This document shows positions 1-8,887 of a stretch of 64,000 nucleotides of DNA, piece by piece. Below the pieces are notes generated by a model. That model saw only the letters and a program-made list of their open reading frames with translations. It had not been told where the DNA came from and ran no database searches. Each line of letters begins with the position of its first letter. The stretch's first letter is position 1. A program made the translations under genes and the position numbers. The DNA is from Streptomyces capitiformicae (lineage in GTDB: Bacteria; Actinomycetota; Actinomycetes; Streptomycetales; Streptomycetaceae): positions 5,091,486 to 5,155,485 of the forward strand of contig NZ_CP022161.1 of assembly GCF_002214185.1 (NCBI RefSeq), written 5' to 3'.

Positions 1-3000
1 GCAACGCCACCTCACTGCGCGCCGACACCGGCCACACCACCAGACCCGAACCCGAACCCGACTCCCCAGCCTCAAGGCCCTCGACGTTTTCCCCCGACGG
101 AGCCTGCTCGAGAATCACGTGCGCGTTCGTCCCACTGATACCGAAGGCGGACACACCGACCCGGCGCGGACGGTCGGCCTCCGGCCACTCCCGCGCCTCC
201 GTCAGCAGCCGAACCGCCCCGGACGACCAGTCGACCTGATCCGTCGGCTTATCGACGTGCAGGGTGGCCGGCAACACGCCCTGGCGCATCGCCTCCACCA
301 TCTTGATCACACCAGCCACACCCGCAGCCGCCTGCGTATGACCGATGTTCGACTTCACCGAACCCAGCCACAACGGCCGGTCCTCGGGACGCCCCCGTCC
401 ATAAGTGGCCAGCAGGGCCTGCGCCTCGATCGGATCCCCGAGCGGGGTACCCGTGCCGTGCGCCTCGACCGCGTCCACCTCGGCAGCGGACAGCCCGGCG
501 ACGGCCAGCGCCTTCCGGATCACCCGGCGCTGCGCCGGACCACTCGGAGCCGTCAGGCCATTGCTCGCGCCGTCCTGGTTGACCGCACTGCCCCGCACCA
601 CCGCAAGCACCTCGTGCCCACGGCGCCGCGCGTCCGACAGTCGCTCCAGGACAAGTACGCCCACGCCCTCGGCCAGGCCGAAGCCGTCGGCCGAGGCGGC
701 GAACGCCTTGTCCCGGCCGTCGGCGGACAGAGCGCCGAGCTGGCTGAACTCCTTGAACGCGCCCAGGTCGGACAGGACGGTCGCACCGGCCGACAGGGCC
801 ATGTCGCAGTCGCCGTTACGCAGCGCATGGCAGGCCGTGTGGAGGGCGGTCAGGGACGAGGAGCAAGCGGTGTCCAGTGTGAGGGCGGGGCCTTCCAGAC
901 CGAGGGCGTAGGCGATCCGGCCGGACGCCACGCTGCCGGTGGTGCCGGTGACGAGGTAACCGCCGGTGCCCTCCGGAGGGCTCTGCATGTGTTCGCCGGA
1001 GTGCAAGGCGATCATGCCGACGTAGACGCCGGTCCGGCTGCCCTTGAGGGACGTGGGATCGATACCGGTCCGTTCCAGGGCCTCCCACGAGGTTTCCAGG
1101 AGCAGCCGCTGCTGCGGGTCCATCGCCAGCGCCTCACGCGGCGAGATGCCGAAGAAGCCCGCGTCGAATTCGTCGGCGTCGTGGAGGAAGCCGCCTTCGC
1201 GCTGGTAGTAGGTGCCCGGAGTGCCGGCGACGGGGTGGTAGTCGCCGTCGATGTCCCAGCCGCGGTTGACGGGGAGCGGCGAGAGCGCGTCGCGTCCTTC
1301 TGCGACCAGGCGCCACAGGTCCTCGGGGGAAGCGACTCCGCCGGGGAACCGGCAGGCCATGCCGACGATGGCGATGGGGTCGTTCGGCTCGCCCGGCGCC
1401 CCGGCCGCCGAGTCCGGATCGCCGTCCCGGACCTGGTGGAGGTCGGCGTCGTCGAGCTCGTCGGGTGAGCGGCCGAGCAAGGTGTCCCGTACGACCGCGG
1501 CGAGCGCCTCGGGGGTGGGAGACTCGAACGCGACGGTGACGGGGAGGACGGTTCCGCACAGGTCGTTCAGGCGGTTGCGCAGGGCCACCGCGACGACGGA
1601 GTCGACGCCCATGTTGGTCCATGCCTGGTCGGCGCGGACGGCCTCGGGTCCGCTGAGGTCGAGCAGGGTCGCGGCCTCCTCCCGTATGAGGGTCAGCAGC
1701 GCGTGCAGGATCTCCGGGTCGGAAAGGCCGTCGAGACGGTCACGCCAAGCGGCGGCAGCGGGTGCTGTGGCCGTTTCCACGCTCCCGCCCTCGTTCTCGT
1801 TCTCGTCTTCTGCGGTGGGGGGTTCGGGCAACTCGATGCGTTCCGCGCCGGTTCCGTCGAACGGAGCTGTCCAGTCCGGGGTGGCGCCCTGTACGTAGAG
1901 CTGGGCGAGGGAGAGCAGGAAGCGGTCCATGCCGCCCTTGTTGCGGCGGATGGTGTCCACGACCGTTCCCTGTGCGCCGACGCTCTCCAGGGTGGCCTGG
2001 ATCTGCATCGTCAGTACGGGGTGCGGGCTGATCTCCACAAAGGTGTGATGGCCGTCGGCCACCAGTTCGTTGACCGCTTGTTCGAAGCGGACGGTCTCGC
2101 GGAGGTTCAGGAACCAGTAGCCCGCGCCGACTCCGGCGGTGTCCTTGCGTCCGCCGGCGACACTTGAGTAGAAGGGGATCGGCGAGGACCAGGGGGCGAT
2201 GCCGTCGAGGCCGCTGATGATGCCTTCGCGCAACTCGTCCACGTGCGGGGAGTGAGCCGCCACGTTCACGGGGATCCGCATGGCGGCGACGCGTTGCTCC
2301 CGCAGTTCGGCGACGAGTTCGATGACGGCGTCCGTCTCGCCCGAGACGACGACCGACTTCGGGCCGTTGATCGCCGCGAGGCACAGGTCGCTCCGGCCCG
2401 CGAGCCGGCGTTCGATCTCCTCGGCGGAGAGGGCCACGGCGGCCATGGTGCCGCGACCGTCGATCTTCTCGTATTCCCTGCCCCAGACCACGGTGACGCG
2501 GGCGGCGTCCTTCAGGGTCAGGCCGCCCACGACGGCCGCCGCGGGCATCTCGCCGAGGCTGTGGCCGGTCACGGCGTCGGGCTCTATGCCATGGCTGCGC
2601 CACAGCTCGGTCAGGGCCACCATCACAGCGAAGAGGCAGACCACCGCCACATCCGTGCGGTTGATGTCCTCGACGGTGCCGGGAACCTCGTCGAGGACAT
2701 CGAGCAACGACCAGTCCGCGTAGGGCTCCAATGCCTGCGCGCACTCTTCGAGCGTCCGCCGGAACAACGGCGATTCGACGGACAGCGCCCTGGCCATCGC
2801 GGCCCACTGGCCGCCCTGTCCGGGGTAGACGAACACGGTGCCGCCGGGCCGCCAGTCGGCGACCCTGCCCTGGACGACATTGCTCGCGGTGCCGCCCTCG
2901 GCGAGCACTTCCAGGCCCGAGAGCAACTCCTCCGCCGTACGGCCCACGATCACCGCCCGGTAGTCCCCAGCCGGCTCCCTCGTGGCGAGGGAGAGCCCCA

Positions 3001-3127
3001 GGTCGGCCGGATTCGGGTCGCCGGACACGACGAAGTCACGCAGTTGGCGTGCCCGTTGCCGCAGTGCCGCCTGGCTCGGAGCGGACAACGTCCAGGGCAG
3101 CGCGGGGGTCTGCGCGTTCGTCTGCAT
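1..3127 (-). CDS. Modular type I polyketide synthase, N-terminal part (loading AT-ACP, then KS); runs off the left edge
   Basis: The visible part codes for about 1,042 residues. In order they are: acyltransferase (about 75-380, GHSLGE with Ser190), acyl carrier protein (phosphopantetheine Ser510 in GVDSVVA) and ketosynthase (from about 585: DTACSSSL with Cys755, [19 protein letters not shown]). An AT-ACP with no preceding KS is a loading module, so this is the first PKS protein of the line. The Arg that normally follows GHSxG by about 25 residues and holds the extender carboxylate is Trp215. This is typical of ATs that load monocarboxylic starters, as described for DEBS and avermectin loading ATs. 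The ATG at 3127 has GGAAGAGG upstream; an in-frame GTG at 3145 is the alternative. Extension modules lie outside the window. Confidence 0.93.
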   Translation of the reverse strand, partial: MQTNAQTPALPWTLSAPSQAALRQRARQLRDFVVSGDPNPADLGLSLATREPAGDYRAVIVGRTAEELLSGLEVLAEGGTASNVVQGRVADWRPGGTVFVYPGQGGQWAAMARALSVESPLFRRTLEECAQALEPYADWSLLDVLDEVPGTVEDINRTDVAVVCLFAVMVALTELWRSHGIEPDAVTGHSLGEMPAAAVVGGLTLKDAARVTVVWGREYEKIDGRGTMAAVALSAEEIERRLAGRSDLCLAAINGPKSVVVSGETDAVIELVAELREQRVAAMRIPVNVAAHSPHVDELREGIISGLDGIAPWSSPIPFYSSVAGGRKDTAGVGAGYWFLNLRETVRFEQAVNELVADGHHTFVEISPHPVLTMQIQATLESVGAQGTVVDTIRRNKGGMDRFLLSLAQLYVQGATPDWTAPFDGTGAERIELPEPPTAEDENENEGGSVETATAPAAAAWRDRLDGLSDPEILHALLTLIREEAATLLDLSGPEAVRADQAWTNMGVDSVVAVALRNRLNDLCGTVLPVTVAFESPTPEALAAVVRDTLLGRSPDELDDADLHQVRDGDPDSAAGAPGEPNDPIAIVGMACRFPGGVASPEDLWRLVAEGRDALSPLPVNRGWDIDGDYHPVAGTPGTYYQREGGFLHDADEFDAGFFGISPREALAMDPQQRLLLETSWEALERTGIDPTSLKGSRTGVYVGMIALHSGEHMQSPPEGTGGYLVTGTTGSVASGRIAYALGLEGPALTLDTACSSSLTALHTACHALRNGDCDMALSAGATVLSDLGAFKEFSQLGALSADGRDKAFAASADGFGLAEGVGVLVLERLSDARRRGHEVLAVVRGSAVNQDGASNGLTAPSGPAQRRVIRKALAVAGLSAAEVDAVEAHGTGTPLGDPIEAQALLATYGRGRPEDRPLWLGSVKSNIGHTQAAAGVAGVIKMVEAMRQGVLPATLHVDKPTDQVDWSSGAVRLLTEAREWPEADRPRRVGVSAFGISGTNAHVILEQAPSGENVEGLEAGESGSGSGLVVWPVSARSEVAL

Positions 3128-3329
3128 TCGGGAGACCTCTTCCACAAGGAGGCTGCGCAGCGTGCCAACGGGCACCGCGGAGCAAGGGGGCGTGCGGCAT
3201 GGCCGGCGGGACAGTGCTCCGGCGCCGCGGGTGGGGGTGGGGACGCGAGACGACAGGGGAGGCAGAAAGACAGCGGGCACGTCGTGCGGGACGGCCCGGT
3301 GTGGTGGGGGGAGAGGTGGACCGGGCGAG

Positions 3330-4091
3330 TCAGCGGCGCGAGGTGAGGATCCGGTCCAGTACGGCGGCGTTGATGTCCTCTTGGTGGTCGGTGAGGAAGA
3401 AGTGGCCGCCGTGGTAGGTACGCAGGGCGAATTCCCCGGTGGTGTGCTGTTCCCAGGCGCTTGCCTCGTCCGCCGAGACCCGTGGGTCCCCGTCGCCGGT
3501 GAACACAGTGATCGGGCAGTTCAGCTTCGGGGCCGGTCGCCAGCGGTACGTCTCCACGGCCCGGTAGTCGTTGCGCACCGACGGCAGAATGAGTTCGAGC
3601 AGGTCGTCGTCGCCGAGCAGAGCGGAGTCCGTGCCGTTCAGTTCCCTGAGGTCGGCTATCAGTCCGCGGTCGTCCAGGGTGTGCACTCGCTCGTCGCGGT
3701 GGCGGGAGGGAGCGCGCCGCCCGGAGGCGAACAGCGCGACCGGTACCGTTTCCGCCAGGTTTTCCAGCCGCTGGGCGACCTCGAATGCGACAACAGCGCC
3801 CATACTGTGGCCGAACAGCGCGAGCGGTTTGTCGGTCAGGGGCCTGAGAACCTCGAAGAGCGCGTCGGCAAGTCGGTCGATGTCACCGACAAGGGATTCC
3901 GCGCGCCGCTCCTGCCGTCCCGGGTACTGGACGGCCAGAATTTCCACGGAGGAGGGAAAAGCCTTGGCCATCGGAAAATAAAAGGGGGCGGATCCTCCGG
4001 CATGTGGAAAGCACACCATCCGGACCTCGCTGCCCGGTGCCGGGTTGTAGGACCTGAGCCACAGGTCGCCTTTTACGGGATTAACAGCCAT
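3330..4091 (-). CDS. Type II (editing) thioesterase
   Basis: A 253-residue alpha/beta hydrolase of the family that removes aberrant acyl groups from PKS or NRPS carrier domains. It has the N-terminal CFPHAGG oxyanion motif, nucleophile GHSMG, an acidic residue near TGDGDP and the catalytic His in GGHFFL. The ATG at 4091 is preceded by AGAAGG at a good distance and gives the usual family length; a longer in-frame ORF to 4232 has no family-like extension. It lies in the same orientation as, and just downstream of, the PAS-LuxR gene, about 200 bases upstream of the PKS start, as is common in macrolide clusters. Confidence 0.92.
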   Translation of the reverse strand: MAVNPVKGDLWLRSYNPAPGSEVRMVCFPHAGGSAPFYFPMAKAFPSSVEILAVQYPGRQERRAESLVGDIDRLADALFEVLRPLTDKPLALFGHSMGAVVAFEVAQRLENLAETVPVALFASGRRAPSRHRDERVHTLDDRGLIADLRELNGTDSALLGDDDLLELILPSVRNDYRAVETYRWRPAPKLNCPITVFTGDGDPRVSADEASAWEQHTTGEFALRTYHGGHFFLTDHQEDINAAVLDRILTSRR

Positions 4092-4167
4092 GCTCACTGC
4101 CTTCTGGTAGCGGACCACTCGCGCCGTCCTATGAAAACCCTGCGAGACACCGTCCACACCTGTGAGA

Positions 4168-4848
4168 TCACCGCACGCAGTCGGGCAGGACTCTGGGCGG
4201 CCAGCTCCCGATACACAGGATCCCGGAGGCATACGCCCGGGAAACGAGGGCCGATCTGTTGGGTGCCTGAAATTTCCGCAGCATTCCGCCGATGTGGTAC
4301 TCGATGCCCTGTCGGCTCAGGTAGAGACGGACGGCAAGCTGAGCCGAGGGAACACCGGCAGCGACGCCTTCCAGGATCCGTGCGTCGAGTTCGGTGATCG
4401 CCTGCCGGCGGTTCGCTATCGGCCTGCCTTCGTAGTCGGCGCCCTCGGGCTTGACCAGCACTCCGACCGCCTCGGTACTGTCGTGCGCGCCGTTGCGCAC
4501 GACTCCGGTCAGCAGGCCGGGAAAGATGGATCCGTCGGGCCGGGCGGCGACGATCGGCGTGTCGAAGCGGCGTTTCCTGCCATCGATCAGCCGGTTCAAC
4601 TGCTCCTGGACGGTTTTCCCCATGCCAGGGTGAACCAGCTCCACGAAACGGGATCCGTGGAGTTCTCCCACGTCCTGTCCGAAGTGCTTCCGGAAGTTAT
4701 CGTCTGTCTTCCTGACACGCAACTGCGTGTCCAGCATGGCCACACAAATACCAGATATCTCTGAAAGGAGTCCGGGCAACGTCGACCGGTCCTCCGATAC
4801 TTCCCGGACAGCTTCCTCCAGCACTCCGGAAGGCGTGAGTTCGCTCAT
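4168..4848 (-). CDS. PAS-LuxR transcriptional activator (PimM type)
   Basis: A 226-residue protein with an N-terminal PAS fold (about 25-130, including VAMLDTQLRV, FVELVHPG and RPDGSIFPG) and a C-terminal LuxR HTH (ITELDARILEGVAAGV, LYLSRQGIEYHI). The ending GSWPPRVLP is characteristic of PimM-type regulators of polyene and related macrolide clusters. The ATG at 4848 has AGAGAGG just upstream. The gene probably activates the TEII and PKS genes downstream and perhaps the divergent C-A-T gene. I looked for the palindromic PimM operator and found no full site within 400 bases of either start. Confidence 0.9.
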   Translation of the reverse strand: MSELTPSGVLEEAVREVSEDRSTLPGLLSEISGICVAMLDTQLRVRKTDDNFRKHFGQDVGELHGSRFVELVHPGMGKTVQEQLNRLIDGRKRRFDTPIVAARPDGSIFPGLLTGVVRNGAHDSTEAVGVLVKPEGADYEGRPIANRRQAITELDARILEGVAAGVPSAQLAVRLYLSRQGIEYHIGGMLRKFQAPNRSALVSRAYASGILCIGSWPPRVLPDCVR

Positions 4849-5030
4849 CTTCGCCTCTCTCCGACACCCCCGCCGAAAATTCCCTGAGCCACCCGCCCCT
4901 CATAGCGAGAGAATCCCGCCGAGCCGGGTGGCCATGGCTCGAAACGTAGGGACCGCTCTCGGTGATCGTCAAGGAAGAGACGGCACGGGAGGGCTAATGC
5001 CGTGGTGCGGAGCGCCCCGAGGGGGATCGG

Positions 5031-5155
5031 GGTTCGGTGGTTCGGTGGTGGGGGTTCGGTGGTGGGGGTTCGGTGGTTCGGTGGTGGGGGTCCGGTGGTT
5101 CGGTGGTGGGGGTCCGGTGGTTCGGTGGTGGGGGTCCGGTGGTGGGGGTCCGGTG
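5031..5155. repeat. G-rich tandem minisatellite (GGTTCGGTGGTGGGGGT-like units)
   Basis: About 125 bases of interleaved units built from GGTTCGGTGG and TGGTGGGGGTCC, repeated roughly six times. It lies in the 462-base intergenic region between the divergent PAS-LuxR gene and the C-A-T gene. The plus strand carries many GG and GGGGG runs that could form G-quadruplexes. An open frame through it is only a consequence of its composition, because the downstream gene starts later with a proper ribosome binding site. The rest of 4849-5310 shows no further gene. Confidence 0.85.
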
Positions 5156-5310
5156 CGGGCGGGGCACGCGGAAAGCGCGGCCGAACTGGGCTAATGACTA
5201 AATGTTGTCTGCCTAGCATGACGGCCACGGCCAAGCGGGAGAGCCACACGACGCGGGCGGAGAACCGCACGGTGTCGGCGACGAACCGCGCGACGCAGAA
5301 GGACGGACCG

Positions 5311-8300
5311 ATGCCGACGGAATCCAGGGACGCCGTGTTCACACGGCCCGTGACCCCCAGCGAGCGAATCCAGTTCCTCGCCTCGCCTGCCGAGATTCCT
5401 GCGGTGATGCAGGTTCTCGTCGAGGGGCACGGCCGCATCGACGTCGCCGAGCTGCGGCACGCGGTCACTGTCACTGCCGAGGCATGCCCCGGGACCCGGC
5501 TGGCGCTGAACGGCGCGAACTGGACGGACACCGGCCGGGCACCCGAGGTGCGGGTACTGGACCGCCGGTGTCTCGACCGGGACGAACTGGCGGACGAGCC
5601 CGCCCTGCACACCCCGCTCATCGGCGAGGGCGAGCCCACCTGTGAGGTGCTGCTCGTCGACGGCCCCGACAGTACGGTCGTCTTCCGCGCCAACCACGGT
5701 GTCATGGACGGGGGCGGGATGCGCCACTGGATCGTCTCCGTTTTCGCCGCTCTTCGCGGCGAACCGCCCATCGAGGCCAAGTCGGCTGTCACGGACTTGG
5801 AGTTCGTCAACCTGCTGCACGCCGCGAGCCTGTCCACGACGGCCGCGGAGAAGACGGAGGACTCGGAGGAGACGAAGGACTCGGAGGCCGGCGAAGGCGC
5901 CGTGACCGAGGCGGACATTCCCGCAACCGGAACCGGCGTCCCGACAGAGGACCAACCCCCGCTCACGGATGTCGAGTTGTTCTTCCAGCTCCTCGCGAGC
6001 TCTTCGGGCGACGATCCGGGGGTCGCCCCCTCCACCTGGTCGCCGGTGCTCGCCCATCCACAACAGCGAGGCAGCCGCAGGCTGTTCTGGCGGCGGCGTA
6101 CCATCGACGGCAACCATCTGGGGCTGGTGGCGAAGCTGGCCACCGCGATCACCAAGGCCAGTGGGCTGGACCGGGCGCGCTTCGGCATCCCCGTCGATCT
6201 GCGCCGCCATGATCCCGAGCTGCGCACCACCGGCAATCTGACCATGGGCATATCCGTCGACGTCCAGGCGGGCGACGACTGGCGGACGGCCCACCAGAGC
6301 GTGCTGTCCGCGCTGGCCGACCGGCGGGAACTGCCGCCGGGGCCGGTTCCCACGCAGGTCGTGCCGGTGCCGCTGGAGGACATCCGGCAGGGCGGCGCCG
6401 CCATGGACGCCCAGGTCACGCTCACGGGCGAGTACTTCGGCTCAGCCGTCCTGTCCAGCCTGGGCCGGGTCGCGCTCGCCGAGGTCAGCACGGACGTCTT
6501 CGAGGCGGCCTCGGTCTACGCGCTCCCGATGCTTCTGGCCATGAGCCCACCGATGTTCACCATCATGGAGTGCGACGGCCGGGCCGAGATCGTCCTCGGC
6601 TGGCACGACGGGCCGGAGGCCATCGCCCGGGGCGAACAGCTGCTGGACGACGTCGTCGAGGAGTTGGTGCCCCTCGCGCACCGCGGCCCTCATGCGCGCG
6701 GCCTCGGCCACGAGCAGGCGGAGGCGGCTGCCCCCGCGCTCGCCCCGACCGCACCCACCGCACCCACCGCACCCACCGCACCCACCGCACCCACCACCCT
6801 TACCGCGCTCTTCCGCGAGCAGGTGAGCAGGACCCCGGACGCCATCGCGCTGTGCGGCCCGGAGGGGCCGGTCACGTACGGCGACCTGGGCCGCCGGGCG
6901 GACGCGGTGGCCAGCGCGCTGCGCGAGCGCGGCATCGGCAAGGGAGACGTGATCGGTCTGCTCGCGGACCGCGGTGTCGCCCTGCTCGCCGGGATGTGGG
7001 GGGTGCTGCAGGCGGGCGCCGCGTTCCTGCCGCTGGAGCCGGGGCACCCGGACAGCCGCCTCCTCGACCTGCTGGCGGACGCCGGTTCCCCACTCTGCCT
7101 GGTCCAGGACAGCCACCGTACGCGGCTCGGCGACTGGCCCTCCTTCGACGTGCTCGTGCTGGAGCGGGTCGGTGCCGCAGAAGCCGGTCCGGGCACCGAA
7201 CCGGGTTCCGGGCCGACTGCCGATCCGGCGCCGGACCCGGTAGAGGCCGAGGACCTGGCGTATGTCATCTACACATCCGGTTCCACGGGCCGCCCCAAGG
7301 GTGTCGAGGTCACTCACCGGAGTGTGGTCAACTACGTCCGCTGGGCGGTCCGGCTCTACGGGATGGACGCCGCCACCCGCATCCCGCTGTTCGCCTCGGT
7401 CGCGTTCGACTGGACGTACAACTCGGTTTTCCCGCCGCTGCTTTCGGGCGGCACGGTGCTGCTGGTGCCCGAGGAGCCCAACCATCTGGTGCTGCGGAAA
7501 CTCCTCGAGGAGTCGGGGGCCAACACCCTTTCCCTCACCCCGACCCATCTCGATCTGATCGGCCGGCTCGGGCTCTCGCCGAGCGGGTTCAAGGTGGTCG
7601 CGGCTGCGGGGGAGCCGCTCACCGGGCTGCTCGCCGAGCGCACTCAGCGGATCTTCGGCCCGGACTGCCGGATCGTCAACGCGTACGGCCCCACCGAGGC
7701 AACCATCGCGTGCACGGCCGGCGTGTTCGACGCCGAGCAGCATTCCGGGTCCCCCACCGTTCCCATCGGGCTGCCCGCCGACAGCTCCGCGGTCTATCTG
7801 ATCGCCGCGGACCGGCAGTTCACCGAGCCGGGACAGATCGGCGAGATCTGTGTCTCGGGCGCGGCCCTCGCGCTCGGTTACCGGCAGAGGCCCGATCTGA
7901 CCCGGGACCGATTCGTCCGCCTCGGCGACGGCACCCGGGTGTACCGGACCGGTGACCTGGGGCGGCTGCTACCCGACGGCTCCCTGGAATGCCTCGGCCG
8001 GATCGACCATCAGGTCAAGGTGAACGGGGTGCGGGTGGAGCCCGCCGAGATCGCCCGCTGTCTGGAGGAACACCCGGCGGTGGAACGGGCGGTCGTGACA
8101 GCACGGGTCCGGCCCAGTGACGGCCGGAGAGTACTGTGCGCCCATGTGGTCCTCAACACCCCGGTGGAGACCGACCTGTTGGCGGTTCACGCGGCGGCAC
8201 GGCTACCCCGTGCCATGGTGCCGACGGTGCTGCTGCAGGTGGCGGAGCTGCCCCGCACCAGCAGTGACAAGATCGACGTCCAGGCGCTCCCCGACCCGTT

Positions 8301-8727
8301 CGCCCAGGAGCCCGGCACCCCTGCCCCCGTCGCGCGAACCGTCGTACGTGACGAGGTCGAGGAAGCCGTCGCCCAGGTCTGGGGGCGGGTCCTGGCTGTC
8401 GACCCCGAACGGCTCGGCGCCGACGCCGACTTCCATCTGCTGGGCGGGGATTCGGTTTCGCTGATCGCCATGCTCGGTGGTGTGTCCACGGAGGTGGTGG
8501 GGGCCGAACTGGAGGAACGGTTCCTGGATCACCTCCTCCCGCGGATCCTCGCCGATCCGACCCTGGAGCAGGTCTGTTCCGCGGTCCGAAAGGTCAGAGT
8601 GGCGGACACGGAGGCCGCGGGGCACGCGGGGCACGCGGGGCACGCGGGGCACGCGGGGCACGCGGGGCACGCGGGGCACGCGGGCGGACCCGCGCAGACG
8701 GACTCCCTCCAGTCGAGTCCCTCTTGA
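5311..8727 (+). CDS. Free-standing NRPS-like protein: condensation/acyltransferase-A-T
   Basis: 1,138 residues. The N-terminal third is a condensation-superfamily acyltransferase with the catalytic pattern NHGVMDG (about 128-134). An adenylation domain follows (about 495-1000) with YTSGSTGRPKG, NAYGPTEA, YRTGDLG and a lysine-bearing VKVNGVRVEP. Last is a carrier domain with LLGGDSVSL (Ser near 1047). FDWTYNS keeps the Asp that normally binds an amino acid's amino group, so an amino acid or amino-acid-like acid is the likely substrate. The identity cannot be read with confidence. The ATG at 5311 follows AGAAGGAC; an in-frame ATG at 5218 is possible. Linkers contain two 9-base tandem repeats encoding (APT)n and (GHA)7. 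It may load or offload the neighbouring PKS. Confidence 0.88.
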   Translation: MPTESRDAVFTRPVTPSERIQFLASPAEIPAVMQVLVEGHGRIDVAELRHAVTVTAEACPGTRLALNGANWTDTGRAPEVRVLDRRCLDRDELADEPALHTPLIGEGEPTCEVLLVDGPDSTVVFRANHGVMDGGGMRHWIVSVFAALRGEPPIEAKSAVTDLEFVNLLHAASLSTTAAEKTEDSEETKDSEAGEGAVTEADIPATGTGVPTEDQPPLTDVELFFQLLASSSGDDPGVAPSTWSPVLAHPQQRGSRRLFWRRRTIDGNHLGLVAKLATAITKASGLDRARFGIPVDLRRHDPELRTTGNLTMGISVDVQAGDDWRTAHQSVLSALADRRELPPGPVPTQVVPVPLEDIRQGGAAMDAQVTLTGEYFGSAVLSSLGRVALAEVSTDVFEAASVYALPMLLAMSPPMFTIMECDGRAEIVLGWHDGPEAIARGEQLLDDVVEELVPLAHRGPHARGLGHEQAEAAAPALAPTAPTAPTAPTAPTAPTTLTALFREQVSRTPDAIALCGPEGPVTYGDLGRRADAVASALRERGIGKGDVIGLLADRGVALLAGMWGVLQAGAAFLPLEPGHPDSRLLDLLADAGSPLCLVQDSHRTRLGDWPSFDVLVLERVGAAEAGPGTEPGSGPTADPAPDPVEAEDLAYVIYTSGSTGRPKGVEVTHRSVVNYVRWAVRLYGMDAATRIPLFASVAFDWTYNSVFPPLLSGGTVLLVPEEPNHLVLRKLLEESGANTLSLTPTHLDLIGRLGLSPSGFKVVAAAGEPLTGLLAERTQRIFGPDCRIVNAYGPTEATIACTAGVFDAEQHSGSPTVPIGLPADSSAVYLIAADRQFTEPGQIGEICVSGAALALGYRQRPDLTRDRFVRLGDGTRVYRTGDLGRLLPDGSLECLGRIDHQVKVNGVRVEPAEIARCLEEHPAVERAVVTARVRPSDGRRVLCAHVVLNTPVETDLLAVHAAARLPRAMVPTVLLQVAELPRTSSDKIDVQALPDPFAQEPGTPAPVARTVVRDEVEEAVAQVWGRVLAVDPERLGADADFHLLGGDSVSLIAMLGGVSTEVVGAELEERFLDHLLPRILADPTLEQVCSAVRKVRVADTEAAGHAGHAGHAGHAGHAGHAGHAGGPAQTDSLQSSPS
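6751..6795 (+). repeat. Five tandem 9-base repeats (GCACCCACC) in the C-to-A linker
   Basis: Five perfect copies of GCACCCACC encode an Ala-Pro-Thr run between the condensation-like and adenylation domains of the C-A-T protein. The 9-base period keeps the frame, so copy number can vary without disrupting the gene. Confidence 0.9.
8620..8682 (+). repeat. Seven tandem 9-base repeats (GGGCACGCG) encoding (GHA)7
   Basis: Seven perfect copies of GGGCACGCG near the 3' end of the C-A-T gene encode Gly-His-Ala repeats after the carrier domain. It is a likely variable-number tandem repeat. A histidine-rich tail could in principle bind metal, but it is more probably neutral slippage. Confidence 0.9.
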
Positions 8728-8767
8728 TCACGGATCCACCAAGAACTTGACCTACGCGAACCATTCC

Positions 8768-8815
8768 CTTGAAACTTGCATTGTTTCACCCTCTTGAAAC
8801 TTGCATTGTTTCACC
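8768..8815. promoter_or_regulatory. Two tandem copies of a TGAAAC-N7-GTTTCA palindrome
   Basis: Two identical 23-base copies at 8768-8790 and 8793-8815, 25 bases centre to centre. Each contains inverted arms TGAAAC and GTTTCA separated by TTGCATT. They lie between the end of the C-A-T gene and the first LAL regulator gene, about 75-120 bases before its start. Paired identical palindromes suggest cooperative operators. The binding protein is unknown. Confidence 0.55.
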
Positions 8816-8887
8816 GCACGTTCACAACTCCGGCAACTGGGTCTCATGGCACCCTCACACTGCGTAGATACGCCTGAGTGACCAGGT

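Noticed and set aside
2982..4397. A 471-codon plus-strand frame
   Set aside because: It crosses the thioesterase and PKS starts antisense; both real genes have family motifs and ribosome binding sites.
4845..6491. A 548-codon minus-strand frame, Ser/Arg-rich
   Set aside because: It is antisense to the C-A-T gene and its repeat-rich leader; low-complexity composition and no domain.
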